Source of the DNA: Marivita hallyeonensis
Lineage (GTDB): Bacteria; Pseudomonadota; Alphaproteobacteria; Rhodobacterales; Rhodobacteraceae
Direction of reading: 5' to 3'
DNA length: 64,000 bases
NCBI RefSeq assembly: GCF_900129875.1
Contig: NZ_FQXC01000002.1
Location: forward strand, 558,001 to 622,000
In this document: piece by piece, positions 41,563 through 50,934 of the stretch
Layout: each line of letters begins with the position of its first letter
Position numbering within the stretch: the first letter of the stretch is position 1
The notes under the pieces: model-generated
What the model saw: the letters and a program-made list of their open reading frames with translations, nothing else
Told to the model about the DNA's origin: nothing
The model's database searches: none
Made by a program: the position numbers and the translations under genes

Positions 41563-42755
41563 AAGCGGAAGAACAGGGCCTTGAGGTAGCCCGACTCTGC
41601 CAGTTGCGGCAGGAGCGGATGATCCGGTCCGGCCTGCCCGGTATGGATCAGTTGCGCCCGCCGCCCGGCCCGCCCGATCCCGCGCAGACACGCACCAGTG
41701 AAGGCCGAGAGGTCCGCGGCATGAGAACAGGAGCACAGCACCAGATAGCCGTCTTCGGACACCAGCGGTGCGGCCAGACGTGCCACCCGTTCATAGGCCC
41801 GCAACCCGGCCTCACGTGCCTTCTGCGAGGGCGCGAAAGCCGGAGGATCGCATACGACGACATCGAAGCGTTCCGCAGCGTCGCCAAGCTCTGCCAGGGC
41901 CGCAAACGCATCCGCGCGCTGCGTGGTCAGTGCCGCGTCCATGTTCATCCGCCCGGCCCCGGCGCGGGCCAGATCGAGCGCGCTTTCAGAGCCATCAATG
42001 CAGTGCACCTGCGTGGCTCCCGCCGCAAGCGCAGCAAGTCCAAACCCGCCGACATGCGAGAAGACGTCAAGCACACGCGCGCCGTGCGCAAGGCGCGCCG
42101 CAAACGCGTGGTTCGGACGCTGGTCATAGAACAGGCCCGTCTTCTGGCCACCGATCAGATCGGCCATGTAGATCGCACCGTTCATCTCGACCGGGATCGG
42201 CGCGGTTGGCGCGTCTCCCAACAGCGTGGCATCGGCATCGTCGAGGCCTTCGAGAGACCGTCCGCGACCGCCCGAATTCTTGAGGATCGTGGTCACGCCT
42301 GTGACCTCGGCCAGCGCCGCCGTCATCTCGGGCAACAGCCGATCCGCCCAGGCGGCGTTCGGTTGCACCACGGCGATATCGCCAAAACGGTCGATGATGA
42401 CGCCGGGCAGGCCATCGGCCTCTGCGTGGATCAACCTGTAGAACGGGGTCGGGAACAGGCGCTCGCGCAGGGACAATGCCTTGCGAAAGCGCTGCACAAA
42501 CCAGGCCTGATCGATTGGACCGCCATCCGGCGCGTCAAGCACCCGCCCGATGATCTTTGAGTCGGGGTTCACGCCGACGATGGCCAAGGGTGCGCGTTCG
42601 GCGTCTTCGAGGATGGCAATGCTGCCCGGCTCAAGCGACCGAGTGCGCCGATCGGTGACCACCTCGTTGGCAAAGACCCATGGATAGCCGCGGCGAATGG
42701 CCTGCGGTTTGGTTTTCGGCTTCAGCCGGATTACGGGAAAAGGGGACGGTGTCAT
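41559..42755 (-). CDS. Class I rRNA large-subunit methyltransferase, RlmI/RlmK-like (PUA + SAM domain)
   Basis: A 398-residue protein. The N-terminal PUA domain has RLKPKTKPQAIRRGYPWVFANEV and LEPGSIAILED. The central region contains GLPGVIIDRFGD, then the SAM domain with VLDVFSHVGGFGLAALAAG (about 230-248). The catalytic-type segment is VVCDPPAFAPSQK, with CSCSH near the end, all typical of RlmI-like 5-methylcytosine methyltransferases. It probably modifies 23S rRNA. The 3' end overlaps the PIN gene start by 4 nt. Confidence 0.88.
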   Translation of the reverse strand: MTPSPFPVIRLKPKTKPQAIRRGYPWVFANEVVTDRRTRSLEPGSIAILEDAERAPLAIVGVNPDSKIIGRVLDAPDGGPIDQAWFVQRFRKALSLRERLFPTPFYRLIHAEADGLPGVIIDRFGDIAVVQPNAAWADRLLPEMTAALAEVTGVTTILKNSGGRGRSLEGLDDADATLLGDAPTAPIPVEMNGAIYMADLIGGQKTGLFYDQRPNHAFAARLAHGARVLDVFSHVGGFGLAALAAGATQVHCIDGSESALDLARAGAGRMNMDAALTTQRADAFAALAELGDAAERFDVVVCDPPAFAPSQKAREAGLRAYERVARLAAPLVSEDGYLVLCSCSHAADLSAFTGACLRGIGRAGRRAQLIHTGQAGPDHPLLPQLAESGYLKALFFRL

Positions 42756-42810
42756 ACCGTCCCCTATACGCCCCTCGCTCCAAAGGGAAAACCGTTTGTC
42801 GTCGGTCGTG

Positions 42811-43449
42811 TCAGCGGATTTGATTGATCACCTGCAAAATGCCCAGATCCCGGTTCTTGTAGCCGCCCGGCACCGACAGTTCGGTCTGGATGACCTCCGC
42901 GAGATGCGCCGTGATGCGGGATTTCTGCGTCAGACCCTGCTGTTCGGCGTCGATGGCGCGACGTCCGGCCAGGGCTTCGAGATCCGCGTTCACATCTTTT
43001 GTCTCACCGATCTGAAGACCGGTTTCGGTGTCTATCAGACGGTACTTGAAATCGATGTCATGCACGCCGCCGGTGATGTAGCGCGCCTTTTCCGACAACG
43101 CATGGAAGCGCGTCACCTGCACATCCATCCGCACCGGGCGATTGCCCTCGACCAGTTGCGCAGCCGCGCGGACGCCCGTTTCGAAGATGGCCTTCACCTG
43201 CTGTCGCCGATCCCCACGCGGGTCACCGCGCCAGACGATGTCGCCGACGGGGTAATAGAGGTTGCGTTCGTTGACGGTCAGGCTGTTGGGCACAGACACG
43301 GTAAAGCTCTCGATCCGGACGTCGGGGACGGAGTTGCCCAGCATCGTATCGTCCGGCATCGCCGCGCGGCTGGCGAAATTTGAATTGCCACAGGCTGTCA
43401 GCACGGCGGCCAGGCACAGGGCAAGAATCGGTTTGATGATCTGTTTCAC
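42811..43449 (-). CDS. Lipoprotein of unknown function (DUF6778-like)
   Basis: A 212-residue protein with a lipoprotein signal ([20 protein letters not shown], Cys at about 20). A beta-rich domain follows ([19 protein letters not shown]) and a conserved-looking [22 protein letters not shown]. The start is GTG 43449, 7 nt after GGAG, right before the signal. The longest frame adds 24 residues extending toward edd. It stands alone, divergent from edd. I recall similar lipoproteins in Rhodobacteraceae but know no function. Confidence 0.75.
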   Translation of the reverse strand: MKQIIKPILALCLAAVLTACGNSNFASRAAMPDDTMLGNSVPDVRIESFTVSVPNSLTVNERNLYYPVGDIVWRGDPRGDRRQQVKAIFETGVRAAAQLVEGNRPVRMDVQVTRFHALSEKARYITGGVHDIDFKYRLIDTETGLQIGETKDVNADLEALAGRRAIDAEQQGLTQKSRITAHLAEVIQTELSVPGGYKNRDLGILQVINQIR

Positions 43450-43587
43450 GGGGTGGCTCCTTTGCGGGGCGCTTGCTCGGTTTTCCTCGACAGGCGGTAT
43501 GGCAGGGCTATGAGGCCGCATCTTGGCGAAACCGGTACAATTTGCGGAAAATGCGCTCGGAACCGGGATAAGCGTCGGCCCTTTACT

Positions 43588-43599
43588 GTTAGCGCTAAC
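43588..43599. promoter_or_regulatory. LacI-type operator upstream of edd
   Basis: GTTAGCGCTAAC is a perfect 12-bp palindrome with central CG, flanked as T-palindrome-T. It lies 48 bp before the edd start and just before a TTGACT (43600-43605). The form is that of LacI/GalR-family operators and it differs from the inositol operator, so another regulator, not in this window, should bind it. Confidence 0.65.
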
Positions 43600-43647
43600 T
43601 TGACTACATCACCGGTAAATCCACCGACGAAACCGCGCGGAGGCGAT

Positions 43648-45459
43648 ATGGCACAGGCTTTGAACGATACGATCAAACGGGTGACCGAGCGGGTCCAGGA
43701 ACGCTCGGAGGCATCGCGCGGCCGGTATCTGGACCGGATGCGCCAGGCCGCCGCCGAAGGCCCCCGCCGCGCACATCTGAGCTGCGGCAACCAGGCGCAC
43801 GCATACGCGGCCATGGGGCAGGACCAGAACAAGCTCGCTACCGAACGCAGCCCGAACATCGGGATTGTGACCGCGTATAACGACATGCTCTCCGCGCACC
43901 AGCCGTTCGAGACATATCCCGACATCATCCGAACCACGGCGCGCGCGGCGGGCGGAACGGCGCAGGTCGCGGGCGGTGTTCCCGCCATGTGCGACGGCGT
44001 CACGCAAGGCCAGGTCGGGATGGAACTGTCTCTCTTCTCCCGCGATGTGATCGCCCTGGCGGCGGGTGTGGCGCTCAGCCATAATACGTTCGACTCCGCG
44101 CTGTATCTCGGTGTCTGCGACAAGATCGTGCCGGGCCTGATCATCGCCGCAGGCACATTCGGCTACCTGCCCGGCCTTTTCGTGCCCGCCGGTCCGATGC
44201 CGTCTGGCCTGCCAAATGACGAAAAAGCCAAGGTCCGCCAACAGTTTGCCGCCGGTGAAGTGGGCCGCGACAAGCTCATGGAGGCGGAGATGGCCTCGTA
44301 CCACTCTCCCGGCACCTGCACCTTCTACGGAACGGCAAATTCCAACCAGATGCTGATGGAGTTCATGGGCCTGCACCTGCCCGGCGCGTCATTCGTGAAC
44401 CCGGGCACACCGCTGCGCGAGGCGCTGACGGTTGCTGCCACCGAACGCGCGCTGGAGATCACGCAGCTCGGCAACGATTACCGCCCGGTATGCGATATCC
44501 TCGACGAGCGCGCGTTTGTGAACGGGATCGTTGGGCTGATGGCGACGGGCGGGTCGACCAACCTCGTCCTGCACCTGCCCGCAATGGCGCGAGCCTCGGG
44601 TGTGGAATTGCGGCTCGAAGACTTCGACGACATCTCGTCGGTCACGCCGCTCATGGCCAAGGTCTATCCGAACGGTCTGGCCGATGTGAATCACTTCCAC
44701 GCTGCGGGGGGCCTCGGGTTCATGATCGGCGAGTTGCTGAAGGCGGGCCTCTTGCATGAGGACGTGAAAACGGTCGGGGGCGATGGCCTGTCGCTCTACT
44801 CTCAGGAACCCAAGGTACAGGACGGCCGCGTGGTCTATGGACCCGGCGCGGGCGAGACGCAGAACGCCAAGATCCTCCGCCCGGCCAGCGACCCGTTCCA
44901 GCCGACAGGCGGGTTGAAGCAACTTGAGGGCAATCTCGGCAAGGGCATGATGAAGACCTCCGCCGTCGCGCCCGAACGACACGTGATCGAGGCAAAGGCG
45001 CGCGTGTTCCACGATCAGGAAGACGTGAAAACCGCCTTCAAGAATGGGGAATTCACCGAAGACACCGTCGTTGTCGTGCGCTTTCAGGGCCCGAGTTCGA
45101 ACGGGATGCCGGAACTGCACAGCCTCACCCCGACGCTGGCAGTGCTGCAGGATCGCGGCTTGAAGGTGGCGCTTGTCACGGACGGGCGCATGTCCGGCGC
45201 ATCGGGCAAGGTGCCCTCAGCCATCCATGTCAGCCCCGAAGCCGCGCACGGTGGTCCCTTGGCGCGGGTGCGTGACGGCGACATTGTCCGGGTGGATGCT
45301 GTGAGCGGTCAAATCGATTGCCTCGCCGAGGACTTCGATCAACGCGACCCCGTGCAGGCCGATCTCAGCGGAAATGGCCACGGCGTTGGCCGCGAACTGT
45401 TCGCTGCTTTCCGCAAGACGGTTGGAATGGCCGAGACCGGTGCGGGTGTCGTTGTTTAA
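43648..45459 (+). CDS. edd: 6-phosphogluconate dehydratase
   Basis: A 603-residue member of the IlvD/Edd family. Cys ligands for the [4Fe-4S] cluster lie in [15 protein letters not shown] (about 115-129) and in the [15 protein letters not shown] stretch. [13 protein letters not shown] and [17 protein letters not shown] are also family signatures. It converts 6-phosphogluconate to 2-keto-3-deoxy-6-phosphogluconate in the Entner-Doudoroff pathway. The start is ATG 43648 (CGGAGG upstream), giving the standard Edd length. The eda gene follows after 42 bp. Probably repressed through the palindrome at 43588. Confidence 0.96.
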   Translation: MAQALNDTIKRVTERVQERSEASRGRYLDRMRQAAAEGPRRAHLSCGNQAHAYAAMGQDQNKLATERSPNIGIVTAYNDMLSAHQPFETYPDIIRTTARAAGGTAQVAGGVPAMCDGVTQGQVGMELSLFSRDVIALAAGVALSHNTFDSALYLGVCDKIVPGLIIAAGTFGYLPGLFVPAGPMPSGLPNDEKAKVRQQFAAGEVGRDKLMEAEMASYHSPGTCTFYGTANSNQMLMEFMGLHLPGASFVNPGTPLREALTVAATERALEITQLGNDYRPVCDILDERAFVNGIVGLMATGGSTNLVLHLPAMARASGVELRLEDFDDISSVTPLMAKVYPNGLADVNHFHAAGGLGFMIGELLKAGLLHEDVKTVGGDGLSLYSQEPKVQDGRVVYGPGAGETQNAKILRPASDPFQPTGGLKQLEGNLGKGMMKTSAVAPERHVIEAKARVFHDQEDVKTAFKNGEFTEDTVVVVRFQGPSSNGMPELHSLTPTLAVLQDRGLKVALVTDGRMSGASGKVPSAIHVSPEAAHGGPLARVRDGDIVRVDAVSGQIDCLAEDFDQRDPVQADLSGNGHGVGRELFAAFRKTVGMAETGAGVVV

Positions 45460-45501
45460 GGCATCACATCAAGAGACTGATATAGAAGACTGGAAAGACA
45501 T

Positions 45502-46146
45502 ATGATTACCGCCTCCCAAGCCAGTATCGAGACCGAGAAACTCTGCCGCCTGGCGCCGATCATTCCGGTCCTCGTCGTGGAGGATGCAGCGATTGCCCGC
45601 CCGCTGGCCGAAGCCCTCGTGGCGGGGGGATTGCCGGTCCTTGAAGTCACGTTGCGCACGAAGGCCGCGCTGGATGTGATCCGCGAGATGGCACAGGTGG
45701 AAGGTGGCGTGGTTGGTGCGGGCACCCTTCTCACACCAAAGGATGTGACCGATGCCGTCGCCGCAGGCGCGCGGTTCGGCGTATCGCCGGGCGCCACCGA
45801 CCGGATACTCGACGCGTGTGAGGCGGCGGATCTGCCGCTTCTGCCCGGGTCGGCCACGGCGTCCGAGGCGATGGCGCTGCTCGAACGCGGGTACACGGTG
45901 CAGAAATTCTTCCCGGCAGAGGCCAATGGCGGGGCCGCAGCACTCAAGGCCATCGGCGCGCCGATCCCGCAGGTGCGGTTTTGCCCGACAGGTGGCGTGT
46001 CTCTGAAAAACGCGCCGGAGTACCTGAGCCTCTCCAACACGCTGTGCGCTGGCGGCAGCTGGGTGGCCCCGAAAGACCTGATCGCGAAGGGCGACTGGAC
46101 CGGCATCGAAGAGCTGGCACGTGAGGCCTCGCAACTGGCGGTGTAA
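45502..46146 (+). CDS. eda: 2-keto-3-deoxy-6-phosphogluconate aldolase
   Basis: A 214-residue class I aldolase. The catalytic Glu is in LPVLEVTLRT, and the Schiff-base Lys in VQKFFPAEANGG (about residue 134). The phosphate-binding end is CPTGGVS and CAGGSWV. It splits KDPG to pyruvate and glyceraldehyde-3-phosphate, completing the Entner-Doudoroff route with edd. It lies 42 bp after edd on the same strand. Confidence 0.96.
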   Translation: MITASQASIETEKLCRLAPIIPVLVVEDAAIARPLAEALVAGGLPVLEVTLRTKAALDVIREMAQVEGGVVGAGTLLTPKDVTDAVAAGARFGVSPGATDRILDACEAADLPLLPGSATASEAMALLERGYTVQKFFPAEANGGAAALKAIGAPIPQVRFCPTGGVSLKNAPEYLSLSNTLCAGGSWVAPKDLIAKGDWTGIEELAREASQLAV

Positions 46147-46528
46147 GGCCCCCCCCACCGCGCGGTGCGTATCGGAAAGCTTAACACGTCTGGCAGACAA
46201 ACCCCGCCATTGGATCCGATACCCGCTCCGTCTGTCGATGAAGCACCCCAAGTGACACCCTTCTCTCTGCGGACGCATTGCGCGTTCAGACCATGAGAGA
46301 CGCGTCTCAACAGGCCCGCTTCGGTGGTTGCAGGTTCGGAGCCCTGCGACAGGCTCTGCATGGGGGAGAGGATGTCCACCCAACTTGAGGTGACGTCACC
46401 TTATTTTTCAATCATAGCATGTCTGACAACGGCCTGCGCCAACACCACCGCACCACACCTTGCTTCAAACCGAGCAAGCGTACCCTTAGGCGAGCACATC
46501 CGATGCGAATGTCTGGTCGGAGCCCAAT
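46147..46528. other. Intergenic region between eda and the minus-strand orphan
   Basis: This 382 bp gap has no supportable gene. Long minus-strand frames crossing eda and this gap have no recognisable product. It becomes AT-richer towards 46.4 kb. The only structure seen is the palindrome at 46388-46401 followed by a T-run. Confidence 0.5.
46388..46408 (+). terminator. Possible terminator: palindrome plus T-run
   Basis: AGGTGACGTCACCT (46388-46401) is a perfect palindrome followed by TATTTTT. The usable stem is short (5 bp with a 4-nt loop) and it lies 240 bp after eda, so a protein-binding site is an alternative. Confidence 0.35.
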
Positions 46529-46978
46529 TTACTTCATACTGATATAAGCGATGAGGCCTTCAATGGATTGCGGCAACACGCCGTTTCTTTCAGCCAATCC
46601 GAGATGCGTTGGCGACCGGAATGGATGCCATCCTTTTTGAGACGCCTTGTGCTTTCTGACGTCATGAATGGAAGAAGCCGCCGCGACAAGCCATTGCCTT
46701 AGTGTTTCTGGTTTTGCTGGTTTCTCATCAGCAATGGTCGCGAAAACCTTTCGGCCATCCGTACGTAGTTCGACTAGAAGGCCAAGTCCCGAAAGAGCAA
46801 ATCCGAGATTTTCCTCTACAAACCAATGCTCAAGATAGTCGCACATTTCCTCTGCATTTCGAAAGATATCTACGTCTCCTGGTTGGTCGAAGTTACTGCT
46901 TTCATTCAGTACAATGACATCCGAGAGCCAACTATTTTGAAGCATATTTTCAAGCCCAATGTGGCTGTCATTTAACAA
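46529..46978 (-). CDS. Orphan protein of unknown function, AT-richer than neighbours
   Basis: A 149-residue soluble, acidic-then-basic protein. I recognise no domain. A central segment reads MCDYLEHWFVEENLGFALSG then LLVELRTDG, with aromatic residues like those of some uncharacterised small bacterial proteins. The start at ATG 46978 is the longest; ATG 46945 is possible. Base composition is clearly lower in GC than the flanking edd/eda and HNH genes, which suggests acquisition by transfer. A role as an immunity or defence accessory protein is speculation. Confidence 0.6.
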   Translation of the reverse strand: MLNDSHIGLENMLQNSWLSDVIVLNESSNFDQPGDVDIFRNAEEMCDYLEHWFVEENLGFALSGLGLLVELRTDGRKVFATIADEKPAKPETLRQWLVAAASSIHDVRKHKASQKGWHPFRSPTHLGLAERNGVLPQSIEGLIAYISMK

Positions 46979-47046
46979 AGACCAGTTTTGCCTCTGTTTC
47001 GCGAACGGCAGAAAAGTCCGCTTATCGGACAGTCAGCCCCGTCGAC

Positions 47047-47631
47047 TCACGCCTGCAATTCGGCGTCCCAATAAAGGAAATCCATCCAGCTATCATGCAG
47101 ATAGTTGGGCGGGAACTTGCGACCCATGTTCAGCAATTCCTGCGCGCCCGGTTGCCGGGGCGGTTTGCGCAGCGAAAATCCGACCTGGCGCAGGCTTTTC
47201 GAGCCTTTCTTCAGATTGCAGGGCGCACAGGCCGCGACCACGTTCTCCCACGAGGTGATCCCGCCCGAGGCGCGCGGCACGACGTGGTCGAAGGTCAGAT
47301 CGCCCTTCGCGCCGCAATACTGGCAGCGAAATTCGTCCCTCAAGAAAAGATTAAAGCGCGTGAAGGCCACGCGCTTTTGCGGTTTGACGTAGTCTTTCAG
47401 CACCACCACGCTCGGTATTCGGAGCGTCATCGACGGGCTTCGGACAACCTCGTCATATTCGGCGACGATATCCACCCTGTCGAGGAAGGCCGCCTTGACC
47501 GCATCCTGCCAGGACCAGAGCGACAGGGGGTAATAACTGAGCGGTCTGTAATCCGCGTTCAGCACAAGCGCCGGGTGATGACGCAACGCGCCCGGTTCGC
47601 GTACAAAAGCCGTTCTGAAAGTGCCATCCAT
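47047..47631 (-). CDS. HNH endonuclease family protein
   Basis: A 194-residue protein with a complete HNH zinc site. CQYCG (about 105-109) is followed by TFDHVVPRASGG (catalytic His in DHVVP), the Asn in WENVVAAC, and a second CxxC in CAPCNLKKG. The N-terminal 90 residues (LNADYRPLSYYPLSLWSWQDAV) are the family's usual extension. It is a widespread single-copy alphaproteobacterial protein, probably housekeeping DNA metabolism rather than restriction; the exact function is unknown. The minus-strand gap to the next gene upstream is 168 bp. Confidence 0.88.
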   Translation of the reverse strand: MDGTFRTAFVREPGALRHHPALVLNADYRPLSYYPLSLWSWQDAVKAAFLDRVDIVAEYDEVVRSPSMTLRIPSVVVLKDYVKPQKRVAFTRFNLFLRDEFRCQYCGAKGDLTFDHVVPRASGGITSWENVVAACAPCNLKKGSKSLRQVGFSLRKPPRQPGAQELLNMGRKFPPNYLHDSWMDFLYWDAELQA

Positions 47632-47799
47632 CGGTGGACTCGTCCCTTGCCCTGTCTGCCTGTTCCAGCGTCAGGACGGGAGCCCCGTCCCGATCATCTG
47701 CCTATACTATATATCGCGGATCCTGACGGGCAACCCCCGCAATATGCAGTATATGTCGCAGTGTTACGATGTCTTTATCACAGGCAGGTGACGGTCGGA

Positions 47800-49233
47800 T
47801 CAGTCCGGAATCGAAAAGACCTGCCCCGGGTAGATCAGGTCCGGATTGCGGATGCGGTCTCGGTTGGCCTCGAAGACCTTCACATAGGCCGGGCCTTCGC
47901 CATACCGGTCGCGGGCAATCGCCCAGAGCGTGTTGCCCGGCTGAACGGTGACAACGCGCAGGATGGCTTGCGTCTCTTGCGCGGCGGACGCCAGCGCAAG
48001 CACGACCGGGTCCTCCCGGCGAAACGGGCTTTCGATGCGCGAGGTCACGGTGCCTTCGGCATCCACGGCGTCGACGCGTAACGTATAGGTGCCGCTGTCC
48101 ACATCCGGCAGGTCGGCGCGCCAGCGGCCATCCTCGGCGATCTCGGTTGTCAGCACCGGCTGGTTGTCCAGGTACACCCGCACAAATTCATCCGCTGCAC
48201 CGCGTCCCGAAAGGGCAACTGCACCCGCGTCCTCATAGGTGATGGCGTCAAGCGCAATCCGGTCCAGCACGTCCGGTGTCGGCCCTGCCGCTTGCAGCAC
48301 TTCAACTCCGTCTTCGGTGGACAGGATCACGGTCGGCGCGGTTGCAGGTTCGGACGGCGCTTCCGCCAGTGCGGTTTCGACCGCGGCCTCAGCCGTCTGT
48401 TCTGTCTCGGCTGCGACGGTCTCTTCCGTCACAACCATCGCAGGTGCCTCCGCGGTCACGACCGGTTCGACCGCACCCACCTCTTCCGTGGTTGTCGAGA
48501 CCTGATCTGGTTGCGGCGCGCCAGAGGCCACTTCTGCCTGTGTCGCCACCGCGACTTGATCGATGGCGCCATCACTTTGAACCGGCGCCGGCTCAGGCGC
48601 TTCGGCGACCTCTACCGATGGGGCGAGGATCACCTGATCCATACCCTCCACCGGTCCGCCAGACCCCTCGGCCAAGAGCGTCACGACACGCGGCGCGGTG
48701 CTGCGCGGAAGGTCGAGAAACGCAACGAACTTGCCAGAACCGTCGACCACGGTCCGACCGGCCTCTGCCCCGTCGATCAGGATCTGCACATCCCGCGATC
48801 CGGGCGCCGACCCTGCGACAAGCGTCTGTCCATCCGGCGCGACGCGGACGATGTCGAATGTCGGTGCAACGGTTGCAGGCGCATCGGGCGGTTCGGGGGT
48901 TGCCACGTCGGCGGTGTCGATCCGTTCGTCCGAAACGGCATCCTGCGCAGTATCCGGGGTCGCTTCGACTGTCTGTTCCCTAGGTGCCTCTGCGACCTCT
49001 GGCGAAACGGCCGCCACGGCATCATCCGTCTCGGGCGGCGCGACCGGCTCTGCTTGAACCGTCTCGGTTGTCACCGGCGCGGGCTGGGCCTCAACGACCG
49101 GTTCAGACGTCTCGGGTTCAGAAGATGGAAAGAGCGACCCGCTGACATACAGTGCCAACACAATGGCACCCACCGCGGCTGCGCCGCCCAGAACCAGACC
49201 GGACGGTCCCTTGGTCAAAGCAAACTTGCTCAT
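47800..49233 (-). CDS. Membrane-anchored LysM protein with long acidic Ala/Pro/Glu linker
   Basis: A 477-residue protein. An N-terminal single membrane helix (LVLGGAAAVGAIVLALYVSG, about 12-31) anchors it. A long low-complexity segment (35-330) rich in Ala, Val, Glu, Thr and Pro follows, interrupted by two beta domains (about 125-205 and 330-400) that resemble Ig-like/Big folds. The C-terminal LysM domain (VQPGNTLWAIARDRYGEGP to YPGQVFSIPD, about 425-477) binds peptidoglycan. It probably spans the periplasm from the inner membrane to the wall. Its function is otherwise unknown. Divergent from the LOG gene. Confidence 0.82.
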   Translation of the reverse strand: MSKFALTKGPSGLVLGGAAAVGAIVLALYVSGSLFPSSEPETSEPVVEAQPAPVTTETVQAEPVAPPETDDAVAAVSPEVAEAPREQTVEATPDTAQDAVSDERIDTADVATPEPPDAPATVAPTFDIVRVAPDGQTLVAGSAPGSRDVQILIDGAEAGRTVVDGSGKFVAFLDLPRSTAPRVVTLLAEGSGGPVEGMDQVILAPSVEVAEAPEPAPVQSDGAIDQVAVATQAEVASGAPQPDQVSTTTEEVGAVEPVVTAEAPAMVVTEETVAAETEQTAEAAVETALAEAPSEPATAPTVILSTEDGVEVLQAAGPTPDVLDRIALDAITYEDAGAVALSGRGAADEFVRVYLDNQPVLTTEIAEDGRWRADLPDVDSGTYTLRVDAVDAEGTVTSRIESPFRREDPVVLALASAAQETQAILRVVTVQPGNTLWAIARDRYGEGPAYVKVFEANRDRIRNPDLIYPGQVFSIPD

Positions 49234-49345
49234 CAGTCCCCAAATGCTTGCAGAACATGCGCCAACCGCCCGTCCCGCAGTTGAGCGTATCTACCAACAC
49301 CGTTATCACGAGGCAACTCACATCCCCTTGCACCGGACCGCGCTC

Positions 49346-49897
49346 ATGTCAACGAAATCGATCTGTGTCTATTGTGGCTCACGCGCCGGAGACCGACCGG
49401 CCTATGCCCGAGAGGCAGATGCCCTAGGACGGGCCATTGCCGAGGAAGGCTGGCGGCTGGTCTACGGTGCCGGGGACGTCGGGCTGATGGGTCTCACCGC
49501 CCGTGCGGCGCAAGAGGCGGGCGGCGACACGTTCGGGGTGATCCCGACGCACCTGCTCGAGTGGGAAGTCGGCAAGCGCGACCTGACACGTTTCATCGTC
49601 ACCGAAACCATGCACGAGCGCAAAAAGGTCATGCTGATGAATGCCGACGCCATTGTCGTGCTTCCCGGCGGGGCCGGATCCCTAGACGAGTTTTTCGAAG
49701 TGCTCACCTGGCGCCAGCTCGGTCTCCACGCGAAACCGATCTTTCTGTTGAGCGTCGAAGGCTACTGGGATCCTTTGACCACCCTGCTCGACCATGTGGT
49801 GGATCACGGCTTTGCCGATGCCTCGCTGCTCGATTTCGTGTCGACCACAGGCTCCACATCCGAGACGATGGAGGCCTTGCGCCGCGCCTTGTCCTGA
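49346..49897 (+). CDS. LOG family protein (Rossmann-type nucleoside monophosphate phosphoribohydrolase)
   Basis: A 183-residue TIGR00730-type protein. It shows VYCGSRAGDRPAY at the start and GAGDVGLMGLTARAA. The motif PGGAGSLDEFFEVLTW (about 109-124) is the PGGxGTxxE signature with Ser for Thr. MHERKKVML precedes it. These enzymes release the base from nucleoside 5'-monophosphates (cytokinin activation in plants, AMP/purine salvage in bacteria). The start is ATG 49346. Its last 94 bp overlap the 3' end of the convergent rarD gene. Confidence 0.88.
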   Translation: MSTKSICVYCGSRAGDRPAYAREADALGRAIAEEGWRLVYGAGDVGLMGLTARAAQEAGGDTFGVIPTHLLEWEVGKRDLTRFIVTETMHERKKVMLMNADAIVVLPGGAGSLDEFFEVLTWRQLGLHAKPIFLLSVEGYWDPLTTLLDHVVDHGFADASLLDFVSTTGSTSETMEALRRALS

Positions 49898-50754
49898 CGG
49901 ATCGCACTGGTGGAATAAATCGCCAGCGCCGCCCAGATGAGGGCGAAGGCCGCAAGGTGGACCGTCCCGAACGGCTCTCCGAAGATGGCCACGGCACAGA
50001 TGAATTGCAGCGTCGGGTTGATGTACTGCACGATGCCCACCGTCGACATCGCCAGCCGCCGCGCGCCGTAGGAAAACAGGATGAGCGGCAGCGCCGTCAT
50101 CGGGCCAGACGCGATGAGCAAAGCAGAGTGCGCGAGGTCCCCACCGAACGCCCCGCCCGCGCCGGTGTGGAGGTGGATGAGCCACGCCACCGCCAAGGGC
50201 GTCAGGATCAGAACTTCGGCGGTCACCGACACCACCGGCCCCATATCCAGCCGCTTCTTCACGAGCCCGTAGACACCAAAGGTGGTCGCCAGCACCAGCG
50301 ATATCCATGGCAGCACCTGCAGACCGATGGTCAGCATCAGAACGGCCCCAGCCGCAAGGGACACGGCCACCCATTGCGCACGGCTGAGCGTTTCGCCAAG
50401 CACCAACCGCCCGATCAGCACCGCCACCAATGGGAAGATGTAATACCCCATCGAGGACTCGGTGGCGCGGCCGACTTGGATCGACCAGATGAAGAGGAAC
50501 CAGTTCACAGAGATCATCATCGACGCCAGGATCACGATGCGCCATGATCGCCCGTCCGTTACCGCCGCAAACAATGCGGAGAGACGCCCCTGCAGGATGA
50601 GGACACCCGCGAAGAAGACCAGCGACCACAAGGTTCGGTGCGCCAGAACCTCCAGCGGTGGCACATCGCTGAGCGCTTTGTAGAAAAGCGGTGACAGCCC
50701 CCAGATGGTGCAGGCGGCGATCAGTGCCAGAACGCCTTTGCGCGTGTCGGTCAT
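49804..50754 (-). CDS. rarD: RarD-type EamA/DMT family permease
   Basis: A 316-residue membrane protein with ten predicted helices in two EamA repeats. The start (KGVLALIAACTIWGLSPLFYKAL), AHRTLWSLVFF, and NWFLFIWSIQVGRATESSMGYYIFPL are RarD signatures. A likely exporter of small metabolites; the substrate is unknown. The C-terminal about 30 residues form a hydrophilic tail that is encoded across the 3' end of the convergent LOG gene (94-bp antisense overlap). This tail is longer than I expect for the family. Confidence 0.9.
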   Translation of the reverse strand: MTDTRKGVLALIAACTIWGLSPLFYKALSDVPPLEVLAHRTLWSLVFFAGVLILQGRLSALFAAVTDGRSWRIVILASMMISVNWFLFIWSIQVGRATESSMGYYIFPLVAVLIGRLVLGETLSRAQWVAVSLAAGAVLMLTIGLQVLPWISLVLATTFGVYGLVKKRLDMGPVVSVTAEVLILTPLAVAWLIHLHTGAGGAFGGDLAHSALLIASGPMTALPLILFSYGARRLAMSTVGIVQYINPTLQFICAVAIFGEPFGTVHLAAFALIWAALAIYSTSAIRQDKARRKASIVSDVEPVVDTKSSSEASAKP

Positions 50755-50934
50755 GTGGGCTCCTTCCCCACCGGAAGTATCGCCCCGTCACGCGCCCTGC
50801 AAGGAGCGTGTGACGGCCATCGCGCTGGTGCCACTGGCAGGCGGAGTAGCCCGAAAACCCCTGAATTGATCTATCACAACGCGTCTCCGCGATGGGCGCG
50901 GTACAATTCCGTGGCATCAATGATGGAGGGGATG

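Noticed and set aside
45456-46383. Two long minus-strand frames (over 300 codons) across eda
   Set aside because: They are antisense to the well-supported eda and have low-complexity, non-protein-like composition.
49372-50547. Plus-strand frame of 391 codons over LOG/rarD
   Set aside because: Arg/His/Pro-rich out-of-frame reading of LOG and antisense of rarD.
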